From the NCBI GenBank assembly GCA_965247475.1, contig OZ252016.1, forward strand, positions 2,170,001-2,234,000: a DNA stretch of 64,000 nt. The letters run 5' to 3'. The notes beneath the pieces are model-generated. The model worked only from the letters and a program-made list of their open reading frames with translations. It was not told the DNA's origin and made no database searches. Below are positions 33,483-41,824 of this stretch, in pieces (positions within the stretch are counted from its first letter, which is position 1; each line of letters starts with the position of its first letter). The translations under genes were made by a program, and so were the position numbers. Source of the DNA: G965247475 sp965247475. Its GTDB lineage: Bacteria; Chloroflexota; UBA11872.

Positions 33483-34443
33483 GCGAGTCCTCGCCGGACG
33501 CCCCCTCGCGATCCTGACGAAGCAGGCGGATGAGCTCGGCGTTGCGGGCGGCCACCATGCGGTCGAGCTCGCCGGGCGGCCACTCGTAGAACCCGCGGCC
33601 AGCGGCCGCGCCCGCGTGCCCGGCGGCGATCTTCTCGGCCAGAGCCACCGGCGGCTCGGCGCTCGCGTCGAGCTCGGCCGACAGGTACGAAAAGATCAGA
33701 TGATAGACGTCGAGCCCGGCCATATCGGCCTGCCCGAAGACGCCGACGGTGGGCATCCGGCGGGCAAGCGCCCCTCGAACCAGCCGGTCGAGCTCCTCCG
33801 GCGTCGCGATGCCCTCGGCGACCAGGTGCATGGCCTCGCGGGCCAGCGCGAACTGAATGCGATTCAGCAGGTAGCCGGGCACATCGCGGCGCACGTGCAC
33901 CGGCCACTTGCCCAGCGCCTCGAGCACGCGGCGTGTGCGTTCGAGCGCCGACTGGTCGACGCCGTCGGGCGAGGCGATCTCGATCACCGGGATGAGATGC
34001 GGCGGCAGGAGCCAGTGGGTCAGAACGACTCGCTCCGGTCGCCGGCAGACCGCGCCGATCGCGGTGATGCTGATTCCTGAAGTGTTCGAGGCCAGGATCG
34101 CCGACGGCGCGCAGAGCCGGTCGAGCTCGGCGAACAACGCCTGCTTGGCGCCGATCTCCTCAATGATCGCCTCGGTCACGAGCTCGGCGGCGCCCACAGC
34201 GTCCACGAGGTGGTCGGAGGCCTCGAGCCGAGCCACCACGTCGTCGACCTCGTCGGGCGCGATCAGGCCGGCCGACACCAAGTCCGATGCGTCGCGTCGG
34301 GCCTCTTCGATAGCGGCGGCGGCCCTTCCGGGTGCGGTGTCGAACAGGCGCACGTGGTGGCCGCCACGCGCGAACTCGAGCGCAATGCCGTGGCCCATGC
34401 GGCCCGCGCCGACCACTGCCACGTTTGCCAGTGCATCAATCAC
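33472..34443 (-). CDS. 3-hydroxyacyl-CoA dehydrogenase family protein
   Basis: The 323-aa product has the NAD-binding fold VAVVGAGRMGHGIALEFARGG, the conserved ASNTSGISITAIGAVCRRPERV and the catalytic region THWLLPPHLIPVIEI. This last segment corresponds to HxxNPPxxMPLxEV of 3-hydroxybutyryl-CoA dehydrogenases, with the catalytic His retained and Asn replaced by Leu. The C-terminal helical domain has PGYLLNRIQFALAREAMHLV. It may act on a hydroxyacyl-CoA or, because of the altered loop, on a related hydroxy acid such as gulonate. The start is GTG 34443. It heads a three-gene set with the HAD and YjbQ genes. Confidence 0.85.
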   Translation of the reverse strand: MIDALANVAVVGAGRMGHGIALEFARGGHHVRLFDTAPGRAAAAIEEARRDASDLVSAGLIAPDEVDDVVARLEASDHLVDAVGAAELVTEAIIEEIGAKQALFAELDRLCAPSAILASNTSGISITAIGAVCRRPERVVLTHWLLPPHLIPVIEIASPDGVDQSALERTRRVLEALGKWPVHVRRDVPGYLLNRIQFALAREAMHLVAEGIATPEELDRLVRGALARRMPTVGVFGQADMAGLDVYHLIFSYLSAELDASAEPPVALAEKIAAGHAGAAAGRGFYEWPPGELDRMVAARNAELIRLLRQDREGASGEDSRDA

Positions 34444-34489
34444 GCGCGCACCTCCATTCGCGTTTGATCAATCGACTCACCTCCGGCGA

Positions 34490-34495
34490 TATACT
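34490..34495 (+). promoter_or_regulatory. TATACT -10 box with very short leader
   Basis: TATACT lies 15 bases upstream of the ATG at 34511. A start at the usual distance would leave a leader of only about 8 bases, with no room for a normal ribosome site. A possible -35, TTGATC, is 20 bases upstream of the box, longer than ideal. Confidence 0.35.
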
Positions 34496-34510
34496 GCCCG
34501 CGTTCGGCGC

Positions 34511-35458
34511 ATGGCACGAACCACGAGCACAGACCCGAGCGGCACATCCGGGGGATTCGTGCGCCTGCTGGAACCGCTGGGAATCGCCGTTTCCGTGCTC
34601 ACCCAACCGGGAGTCCTGACGGTGGGGGTGCTGGCCGGGGCGCTGATCGGTGCGCTGGCCGGGCTGGGCGGTGGGCTGGCGTTCGTTCGATCACCGGCGG
34701 CGGTCGTGGTGGTACCGCTGGTACTGATCGCGATCCTCGCGATCTGGTCGGTCGCCGCCGGCGCGGCCGCCTTGGCGGGTGCGCGCTTCGCCGCGGGCGG
34801 CGACGCGCGAGCCGGGGCGGCGCTGCGATCAGCCGGACGACGCTCATGGGCCCTGATGCTGACAGCGCTCCCGGTGTTTGCGGCGCTCGCGGCGCTGGCC
34901 GTCGTGCAGTTTGCCGTGTTCCTGCTCACCCAGCCGCCCGACACGTTTCCGGACGAGCGACCGGTGGCCATCATCGCGGCCGTGTTCGTCCTCTTGTTCC
35001 TGATCGACGCGGTCGCGATTGCGGTCACGAACATTGCGCTGTGGGTGCTGCTGCCGTATGCGGTGGTTGAGGGTGACGGCGCGGTGGACGCCTACGCGCG
35101 AGCGCGCGAGGCATTCTGGCGCCGCCCGGGCTGGAGCATCGGCCTGATGGCCGGCGTTCTGGCGATCGCGAGCGTGGTGTCGGCCGCACTCACCAGTCTG
35201 GTCGCGCTCGCAGTGGCGTTCGCGTCGGCGGCGGAACTCCTGAGCGCGGACGAACTCGTGCTGCTGCGCTTCTCGGCGCCGCTGTATCAAGGTGTCGGAC
35301 CGGTTTCGACCGGCGATTTCGCGACGGTGGTGGTGTTGACCACGGGTCTCGGCGCCGCCATTGGCGGGGCGGTCGGGTTCGGTCAGATGTTTGGCGTGTG
35401 GGGCGGCGCCGGCCTGCGGCGCGCCACGATGCCGCCCCCCGCCGACGACCACGGCTGA
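34511..35458 (+). CDS. Membrane protein of unknown function
   Basis: The 315-aa product has about six long hydrophobic segments (for example TVGVLAGALIGALAGLGGGL, AVVVVPLVLIAILAIWSVAA, IAAVFVLLFLIDAVAIAVTN) and a short cytosolic loop AVDAYARAREAFWRRPG. That loop resembles the one in DUF975/glycerophosphoryl-phosphodiesterase-type membrane domains. I do not recognise the family. ATG 34511 is used; the open frame upstream is antisense to the dehydrogenase. It sits head-to-tail with the 917-aa membrane protein, 61 bases apart. Confidence 0.7.
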   Translation: MARTTSTDPSGTSGGFVRLLEPLGIAVSVLTQPGVLTVGVLAGALIGALAGLGGGLAFVRSPAAVVVVPLVLIAILAIWSVAAGAAALAGARFAAGGDARAGAALRSAGRRSWALMLTALPVFAALAALAVVQFAVFLLTQPPDTFPDERPVAIIAAVFVLLFLIDAVAIAVTNIALWVLLPYAVVEGDGAVDAYARAREAFWRRPGWSIGLMAGVLAIASVVSAALTSLVALAVAFASAAELLSADELVLLRFSAPLYQGVGPVSTGDFATVVVLTTGLGAAIGGAVGFGQMFGVWGGAGLRRATMPPPADDHG

Positions 35459-35519
35459 TCCGCTCCCATACCGGTCAATCACGCGCGTGACCGCCCAGCG
35501 TCCGTAGGGCCGACAGCCG

Positions 35520-38273
35520 ATGCCTGAGATGCTGGCAGTTGGGCTGGAAGCCGCCGCAGCGGTGCTGGCGCTGGCGGCGGCTTTGGCCATGACGGGCTAC
35601 GGGCTGACGAGGGTCCTCGCGCCTCCGAGGCTACAGCCGCTGAGCGTGCCGCTGATCCCGGCCGTGGGCGCCGCGGGCCTGATCGTCGGCAGCTACTTCT
35701 TGAACCTGGTCGTGAACCTCACGGCAGCAACCGGCGTGCTGCTTGGCCTGGCGGCGGCGCTCAACGGGTGGCTCATCTGGCGACGCGGGTGGTGGCTGCC
35801 GCGCCCGACCCGATCGCAGTGGGTCGTGATCGCCATGGCCGCCGCGCTGATCGTGGTTGCGTTCCTGCCGCATCTGCACGGTCGGTCGCTCGCAATGCTG
35901 GGGCTCAACGTCGACGAGGACCTCTACGTGCCGCTCGCCGAGCTGCTGCGAGGCGAGACGGCGTTCATGGACGGCGCCGCGGAAGGGCCGTACCGGCACG
36001 AGTTCCAGTCAGTTGTCAACCACTCGCGGGGATGGGGCTTCGCACACCTGCTGGCGATCACGTCGATTCTGTCGAATGCGCCGGCCTTTCACGCCTACGT
36101 GCCGGCGCTGTACCTGCTGCTGGGGCTGAGTGTCCCGGCGGTTTTCGTGTTCGGCCGCGCGGGGCTGGGCGTGTCGGAGCGCACGGCCGCCGTGGGCGCA
36201 TCGCTGTACGCACTGCACGGGCTGCCGCTCTGGTTCACGGGCATGGGGTTCGGGCCGCACACGGTCTCGTTCCTGCTCTTTCCGGCGGCCATCGCGACCG
36301 GGGTGACGGCGATCAAGCACGGCGGAGGTCGCGCGCTCCTGCTGGCCGCGCTGACCAGCGCCGCCCTGCTGGTCTCGTACTTCTGGGCGATCTCCGCCGT
36401 ATATCTGGTGGTGGCCGGCGTGCTGGGCGTGACGCTGGTTGCGTGGGGCCGTGGCCGCCTATGCCGTCTACGGAATTTGACCGCGCTGGGGATAGGAATC
36501 GCCGCGCTGGCGGCGCCCGGACTCTTCTGGCTGATCCGATGGGCGGGGCCGCAGCTCGGCGGCATCGCGTCCAACCTGAACGGGCGCTTTGGCAACGCGT
36601 GGGGCGACACGGAGACCGCGCGCATCGAGCTGGCGTTCGGCATGGCCCCGTACCGCTTGGCCGCGGATCAGGGTCCGCTCGGCGAGGCGCTGGGTCCGAA
36701 TGGCGTGGAGGCGCTGCTGGCGGCCAAGGACGCGCTGTTCTGGCCGGCGCTCGCGCTGGCGCTGCTGGGACTCGTGACGCTGCGCGGGCAGCGCCCGGTG
36801 GCGTTCGCGATGGCGGCCGGCTACGCGGCGTTCATGTACTGGGTGGCGGCGGGCGCGGAGTACCAATACGGCCATCTCAAGAACACCTCATTCGTCGCGT
36901 ATTTCGTCGCGATGCTGATCGCGTCCGGCGTGTCGAACTTCTATCACGCGGAGTTCGCGCTGTGGAGCGAGGATCTGTCGCGCCGCCTGCGCGACGGCCT
37001 GCGGCGGCTTGGACCGGCGCTCAGGGCGCTGGGGGTGGTGCTGGCGGCGGCAATCGGGCTTGCGCTGGTCCACAACACGTATCAAACGGTCTGGTGGTAT
37101 TGGGCGGGGGTCGGGTGGAACGTCCCGCGCGCGATCGCACACGACGCGAGAGCCGCGGCCGAGGCGTTCCCGACCGGCAGCCGGGTCTTCTTTGCCGACA
37201 GGCTGACGTATCCGCTGCCCGGGGAGCGGATCAAGATCAGCGAGCACGTGCTGGGGTTTCACTTCCCCGAGCACCAGCGCTCGAGCTGGGCGGGACGCGC
37301 GAGGAGCGTTTGGATCGCATCGCTGACCGACGTTGACGTGTACGGGTTCGCCGCGAGTCGGGCGTTCGGGTATGAGGCGCACCGCCCCGACGACCGCTAC
37401 GACTTCATCGTGCTGAACCGGTCCGACGATCCACGGGCGTGGGGCCTGGTGGAGACCGACGCCGTGCTGCACACGGACTACTGGACCGCGTACGAAATCC
37501 CCGAGGCCGACCGGCTGACCGGGAATGAGATCGCGGCCGCGAACCGCGGCGAGATGAACGTGACGGGACGCCCGAGTCTTCAATTCGGCGTCCGCGACGG
37601 GGAACTGGCCATCGGCGCCGACGTGCAGGCGATGCCCGACCGGCTGCTCATCGGGGCGGTCAGCCCCGGCCGGACGGAGCTGTTGCTGCGGACCGGCGCC
37701 TCGGCGCGGAGCGTCGGGCTGGAGCCCGGGCTGACCTGGATCACATCGCCGGCGGGACCGTCGTCGCGCGTCGAGGTCCAAGCGCCCGGATCGTCGGCGC
37801 CGGTGCACATTGTCGCCGCCCGCCGCTTGCGCGGTTCCGACACGCCCCACTGGGAAGTGGAGCACGTGGACCGGCAGACCTTCAGCGTCGACCTGCGGGC
37901 CGAGGGATCGACGATCACGGGGTCGGTGATCGCGGTCAACCCGACCGGCGCGGGCCTGAACGTGGGCCTCAGCTACCAGGAGGCGCCGACTGGAGGGTTC
38001 TGGCGCAGCGGCGCGCTGGTCGCAGCCCCGGCGCAGCTGATCGAGCTGACCTACGCCCCCGCGACGCGTGAGCTGCGCGAGCGTGTGAATCGCGGGCCCG
38101 AGGCGGCAACACAGGCGCGCGACGCCGACCTAGCGGGCAACATCCGGCTGGACGCGCGGATGGAGCGGTCGTTCGTCGAGGTCTTTCGCGCGCCGCTGCT
38201 CGACTACCAGATGAGCGCGGATGGACCGCGAACCGTCCGCGCGTACCACGCCGCGCGCGTATTCGACATTTGA
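35520..38273 (+). CDS. Large GT-C-like membrane protein of unknown function
   Basis: The 917-aa product has about 12 membrane helices in the first 530 residues and then a soluble extracytoplasmic region of about 380 residues. The first large loop carries LNVDEDLYVPLAELLRGETAF (residues about 129-149), where the acidic DED pair sits as in GT-C glycosyltransferases that use polyprenyl-phosphate sugars. The soluble part includes YDFIVLNRSDDPRAWGLVET and looks beta-rich. No exact family is recognised. A carbohydrate-handling envelope role fits with the YYY/Agl23 genes 5 kb away, but this is inference. Confidence 0.7.
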   Translation: MPEMLAVGLEAAAAVLALAAALAMTGYGLTRVLAPPRLQPLSVPLIPAVGAAGLIVGSYFLNLVVNLTAATGVLLGLAAALNGWLIWRRGWWLPRPTRSQWVVIAMAAALIVVAFLPHLHGRSLAMLGLNVDEDLYVPLAELLRGETAFMDGAAEGPYRHEFQSVVNHSRGWGFAHLLAITSILSNAPAFHAYVPALYLLLGLSVPAVFVFGRAGLGVSERTAAVGASLYALHGLPLWFTGMGFGPHTVSFLLFPAAIATGVTAIKHGGGRALLLAALTSAALLVSYFWAISAVYLVVAGVLGVTLVAWGRGRLCRLRNLTALGIGIAALAAPGLFWLIRWAGPQLGGIASNLNGRFGNAWGDTETARIELAFGMAPYRLAADQGPLGEALGPNGVEALLAAKDALFWPALALALLGLVTLRGQRPVAFAMAAGYAAFMYWVAAGAEYQYGHLKNTSFVAYFVAMLIASGVSNFYHAEFALWSEDLSRRLRDGLRRLGPALRALGVVLAAAIGLALVHNTYQTVWWYWAGVGWNVPRAIAHDARAAAEAFPTGSRVFFADRLTYPLPGERIKISEHVLGFHFPEHQRSSWAGRARSVWIASLTDVDVYGFAASRAFGYEAHRPDDRYDFIVLNRSDDPRAWGLVETDAVLHTDYWTAYEIPEADRLTGNEIAAANRGEMNVTGRPSLQFGVRDGELAIGADVQAMPDRLLIGAVSPGRTELLLRTGASARSVGLEPGLTWITSPAGPSSRVEVQAPGSSAPVHIVAARRLRGSDTPHWEVEHVDRQTFSVDLRAEGSTITGSVIAVNPTGAGLNVGLSYQEAPTGGFWRSGALVAAPAQLIELTYAPATRELRERVNRGPEAATQARDADLAGNIRLDARMERSFVEVFRAPLLDYQMSADGPRTVRAYHAARVFDI

Positions 38274-38295
38274 GCGAGCGCGCGTCGGCGGCCGG

Positions 38296-38520
38296 TCACG
38301 CTCCGTCGCAGGCGCCCCAACCGCAGCCAGGGCAGAGCCAGCAGCGGCCCTGCGGCCATAGCGTCGTACCGCAGTCCGGGCAGCGCGAGTCGACGTGGAC
38401 ATTCGGTGCGGCGGGGAGACGCCGGCTCGCGGCCGCCGCGTGCGACGTTGTCGACCCGGCCGCCGGTGAGGACAGGGCGCGCTCCGGTCGAGGATCGAAT
38501 TCGGGATTGAGAGCTGTCAT
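38296..38520 (-). CDS. Small zinc-ribbon protein
   Basis: The 74-aa product has a disordered Ala/Arg/Pro-rich N-terminus and a C-terminal treble of metal-binding pairs: RCPDCGTTLWPQGRCWLCPGCGWGACDGA (cysteines in CPDC, the lone C of GRC, CPGC and the final C). A similar ribbon is found at the tail of some ribonucleotide reductases and in stand-alone proteins. It is convergent with the 917-aa protein gene. The small size lowers certainty, but the cysteine pattern is unlikely by chance. Confidence 0.7.
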   Translation of the reverse strand: MTALNPEFDPRPERALSSPAAGSTTSHAAAASRRLPAAPNVHVDSRCPDCGTTLWPQGRCWLCPGCGWGACDGA

Positions 38521-38643
38521 TCACTCAGTATAGGCGATCGTTCGCTTTTTGTCCGGTATGGGAATCATCGCCCGCCATGCGGTCGTCACCCGACCCGGCC
38601 GCCGCCCCGTATACTCCCGTCGCCGTCGATCACACACGATCAG

Positions 38644-39795
38644 ATGCTTGGATCCGCGCGCGAAGTTCTCGCCGACCTAGTCTCGATCCACAGTGTGAAC
38701 CCGCGTATCGACGGCGGCCCGGGTGAGGCCGAGATCGCGGACTACGTGTCGCGCGCGGCCACGTCGGTAGGCGCCGATGTGGAGACGCACGAAGTGGCGC
38801 CGGGGCGGACGAACGTGCTGGCCTGGGTGCGCCGCGGCGGGCGGCCGGCGGTGTTGCTGGAATGCCATCTGGACACCGTGGGGCTGGAACCGATGCCGGA
38901 TGCGCTGCGTCCGCGTGTCGAGGGAGGCCGGCTGTTCGGGCGCGGGGCGGCCGACCCCAAGGGCAGCCTGGCAGCCATGCTGAAGGTGTTGGAGGCGGCG
39001 GCGCTGGACGCCGAGTTTCCGGTGGATGTCTGTCTGGCCGGCACCGTGGACGAAGAGACCCATATGGAGGGCTCGCGAGCGCTCGCCGAGATGCGCCTGC
39101 CGGTTGCCGCGGCGGTGGTGGGCGAACCCACGGAACTGCGTGTGGTGACCGCCGAGAAGGGCGCGGTGCGCTGGCGCATACGCACGCGTGGGACCTCGGC
39201 GCACAGCTCGGCTCCGGAGCGCGGGCACAACGCGATCTACGACATGGCGACGGTGATCGCGGCGCTGCGCGCCGCCATGGATCCGCTGGTGCGCGCGCGC
39301 GAGCACCCACTGCTGGGCGCGGCCGCGTGGAGCATCGGCACGATCCAGGGCGGTGTTGCGGCGAACGTGGTGCCGGACGTGTGTGAGGTGGAGCTGGACC
39401 GGCGCACGCTGCCCGGACAGGACGCCGAAACCGTGTTCGGCGAGGTCGATCGCGCGCTCGACGATCTGCGCGGAGAGCATCCGGAGCTTCGCATCGAGCG
39501 CGGTCCGGCCATCATCGACCTGCCGGCGGTCGAGCTGGCGGCGGACGCACCGATCGTCCGTGCCGCCAGAAGCGCCGTGGACGCGGCGGGGCTCGACGCC
39601 AACCCCGTGGGGGTGGCGTTCGCGTCTGACGCAGCCATGCTCGCGGGCGTGGGGGGAATCCCGGCGGTGATCATGGGCCCCGGCAACATCGCGCAAGGAC
39701 ACACAGACGATGAGTGGATCGAGCTGAGCCAGGTCGATGCGGCCGTGGGTCTGTACGTTGACACGTGCCGCGCGTTTGCCGAGCTGGCGGCCTGA
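38644..39795 (+). CDS. M20 family metallopeptidase (ArgE/DapE/ACY1-like)
   Basis: The 383-aa product has the metal ligands of the M20 family: ECHLDTVG, the bridging Asp in GRGAADPKGSLAAM, the catalytic pair in DEETHMEG, the Glu of GEPTE and the final His in IAQGHTDDEWIEL. The dimerisation domain lies between about 170 and 285. Members deacylate amino acids (ArgE, DapE) or cleave dipeptides, and specificity is not evident. A TATACT -10 box at 38610-38615 lies about 30 bases before the ATG. Confidence 0.9.
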   Translation: MLGSAREVLADLVSIHSVNPRIDGGPGEAEIADYVSRAATSVGADVETHEVAPGRTNVLAWVRRGGRPAVLLECHLDTVGLEPMPDALRPRVEGGRLFGRGAADPKGSLAAMLKVLEAAALDAEFPVDVCLAGTVDEETHMEGSRALAEMRLPVAAAVVGEPTELRVVTAEKGAVRWRIRTRGTSAHSSAPERGHNAIYDMATVIAALRAAMDPLVRAREHPLLGAAAWSIGTIQGGVAANVVPDVCEVELDRRTLPGQDAETVFGEVDRALDDLRGEHPELRIERGPAIIDLPAVELAADAPIVRAARSAVDAAGLDANPVGVAFASDAAMLAGVGGIPAVIMGPGNIAQGHTDDEWIELSQVDAAVGLYVDTCRAFAELAA

Positions 39796-39834
39796 CGCCT
39801 CCGCGACGCCGAGTCCGGTCCGGCACGCGCTGAC

Positions 39835-39840
39835 TACAAT
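39835..39840 (+). promoter_or_regulatory. TACAAT -10 box upstream of lpdA
   Basis: TACAAT lies 33 bases before the lpdA ATG. No good -35 is seen at 16-18 bases. Similar boxes precede the M20 gene (TATACT), pfkA (TATTCT, 45697-45702) and the zinc-finger gene at 52661 (TACAAT), suggesting -10-dominated promoters in this genome. Confidence 0.35.
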
Positions 39841-39872
39841 GCGGCGCGCCTACCCCTGACGGTCAATCCGGC

Positions 39873-41282
39873 ATGCCTCTACAAGCGGACATCTGTGTGC
39901 TGGGCGGAGGCCCAGGCGGGTACGTCGCCGCGCTGCGGGCCTCGGCAAGGGGCGCCAAGGTCGCTCTGGTGGAGAGCGACGATGTTGGCGGCGTCTGCCT
40001 GAACCGAGGGTGCATCCCATCGAAGACGCTGCTGCGCAGCGCCGAGGTGTACCAGCTCGCGCTGCACGGCTCGTCGTACGGCGTCGAAACGACCGGCGTG
40101 CGCGCCGACTACGCGGCGATGAACAAGCGCACGGACGGCGTCGTGCGGCAGCTGCGGAGGGGCGTTGCGTCGTTGCTGGACGCCGCCGGCGTGACGGTGC
40201 TCAAAGGGCGCGGGCGCGTGATGGGCGCCGGAGCGGTGGAGGCCGCGCTCGAGGACCGCACCGAGCTGATCGTGGCGCCGAAGATCTTCCTGGCGACTGG
40301 CTCGTCGGCCGCGATGCCACCGATCCCCGGCGTGGACCTCCCGGGCGTGATCGACAGCGATGGTGCGTTCCGTCTGACCGACCTGCCGGCGCACATCCTG
40401 ATCGCGGGCGCCGGCGCCGTGGGCGTGGAGTGGGCCACGTTGTTCGCGCTGCTCGGCAGCGAGGTGACGCTGGTCGAAATGCTCCCGGCGGTGGTTCCCG
40501 TCGAAGACGCGGACGTGAGCACGACGATGCGCCGGATCCTGGTGCAGCAGGGCGTGCACGTGCATACGGACACCCGGATCACCGCCATCGCCAGCGTCGG
40601 CGGCGGCCTGCGGATCGAGCTGGCGACGGGCGGCGATACGACGAGCGTCACCGCCACGCACGCGCTGATGGCGACCGGACGGCGCCCGAACGTCGAGGGT
40701 CTGGGGCTCGAGTCGGCGGGCGTGCGCTACGGGCCCCAGGGCATCGAAGTCGACGCGCACATGCAGACCAGCGCGAGCGGAATCTACGCGATCGGCGACG
40801 TGACCGGGCAGAAGCTGCTGGCGCATGTGGCGTCGCACCAAGGCGTCGTCGCCGCCGAGCACGCGCTCGGCCACGACGCGGAGTACGACCCGCGAGCGGT
40901 GCCGGCTTGCACCTTCACGCACCCCGAGATCGCCAGCGTGGGGCTCACGGAGGCGGAGGCTCGCGCGCAGGTGGGCGACGTGCTGATCGGCCACTTCCCA
41001 TTCCAAGCACTGGGGCGGGCGCGGGCGTATGGCGACACCGACGGCTTTGTGAAACTGGTGGCGGGGGCGGCCTACGGCGAGATTCTCGGCATGCACGTGA
41101 TCGGGCCGACCGCCAGCGACCTCATCAGCGAGGGGGTGCTCGCGATCCGGCTGGAGGCGACCCTGGAGGATCTGCGCGAGACGATCCACGCGCATCCGAC
41201 GTTCCCCGAAGCGACGGCCGAAGCCGCGTGGCAGGCGATCGGTGAGCCGCTGCACCTGCCGGCCCGCCGGGCCAGGGCTTGA
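39873..41282 (+). CDS. lpdA: Dihydrolipoyl dehydrogenase
   Basis: The 469-aa flavoprotein disulfide reductase reoxidises dihydrolipoamide in 2-oxoacid dehydrogenase or glycine cleavage complexes. The FAD fold is CVLGGGPGGYVAALRAS and the redox disulfide is in GGVCLNRGCIPSKTLL. The NAD-binding repeat is LIAGAGAVGVEWATLFALLG, and the C-terminal catalytic His-Glu segment is HAHPTFPEATAEA. The interface lacks the usual second Pro (HAHPTFPE rather than HPHPTLSE is a minor variant). No E1/E2 genes are adjacent, so it may be shared. The stop overlaps the next gene. Confidence 0.95.
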   Translation: MPLQADICVLGGGPGGYVAALRASARGAKVALVESDDVGGVCLNRGCIPSKTLLRSAEVYQLALHGSSYGVETTGVRADYAAMNKRTDGVVRQLRRGVASLLDAAGVTVLKGRGRVMGAGAVEAALEDRTELIVAPKIFLATGSSAAMPPIPGVDLPGVIDSDGAFRLTDLPAHILIAGAGAVGVEWATLFALLGSEVTLVEMLPAVVPVEDADVSTTMRRILVQQGVHVHTDTRITAIASVGGGLRIELATGGDTTSVTATHALMATGRRPNVEGLGLESAGVRYGPQGIEVDAHMQTSASGIYAIGDVTGQKLLAHVASHQGVVAAEHALGHDAEYDPRAVPACTFTHPEIASVGLTEAEARAQVGDVLIGHFPFQALGRARAYGDTDGFVKLVAGAAYGEILGMHVIGPTASDLISEGVLAIRLEATLEDLRETIHAHPTFPEATAEAAWQAIGEPLHLPARRARA

Positions 41283-41824
41283 GCACGCCGCCGCAGCAAC
41301 GCACCGCCCGACGGCCGCACCGAAGCGCGCGCGGACCGAGCGGAATCCAACGCATAGCGGCCGTGGTCGCAGGAGTCTTGATGACCGGGGCGGTGGCATG
41401 CGGCACGGTGGACACCACCGCCGTGGTCGAGTACCTCGACAGCCTCGATCGGCTCCGGGCCGGCACGCAGTCGGTGGATGCCGACTTGGCCGCCCGCTTC
41501 GAGTCGCTGATTACGGCCAACTCGGGGGACGCGTCCGCGTACGCCGCGCTGTACGAGGACGTTCGATCCAGCAACGCCGAGCTGCTCGCGCGGTTGCGCG
41601 GCCTACGGCCACCCGACATCCTGGCGGACCATCACGCGGATCTCGTCGGCGGGCTGACGGACCTGATCGACGGGGTGGATGAGGTGATCGCGGTGATTGA
41701 AGGCGGCGATCTGCGAGAGGGCAACCGGATGTTTCAGCGCGCGGCGTCGCGCTCCGCAACCCGGCAGGCCGGGGCGATCTTGCAGATGCGTCGCGCCGCG
41801 CGCAGCGCGGGGGTGCGCCTATGA
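41279..41824 (+). CDS. Putative lipoprotein of unknown function
   Basis: The 181-aa product has a basic N-terminus, a hydrophobic stretch (about residues 25-40) and a cysteine in GAVACG that could be a lipobox. The rest is helical with AVVEYLDSLDRLRAGTQSVD and HADLVGGLTDLIDGVDEVIAV. No family recognised. The TTG start forms a TTGA overlap with lpdA; internal GTG or ATG codons near the signal are alternatives. It forms an overlapping chain with lpdA upstream and the PfkB and YbjQ genes downstream. Confidence 0.65.
   Translation: MSTPPQQRTARRPHRSARGPSGIQRIAAVVAGVLMTGAVACGTVDTTAVVEYLDSLDRLRAGTQSVDADLAARFESLITANSGDASAYAALYEDVRSSNAELLARLRGLRPPDILADHHADLVGGLTDLIDGVDEVIAVIEGGDLREGNRMFQRAASRSATRQAGAILQMRRAARSAGVRL

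Noticed and set aside
39879..41399. 506-aa minus-strand frame
   Set aside because: Antisense to lpdA, His/Arg-rich shadow with no recognisable domain.
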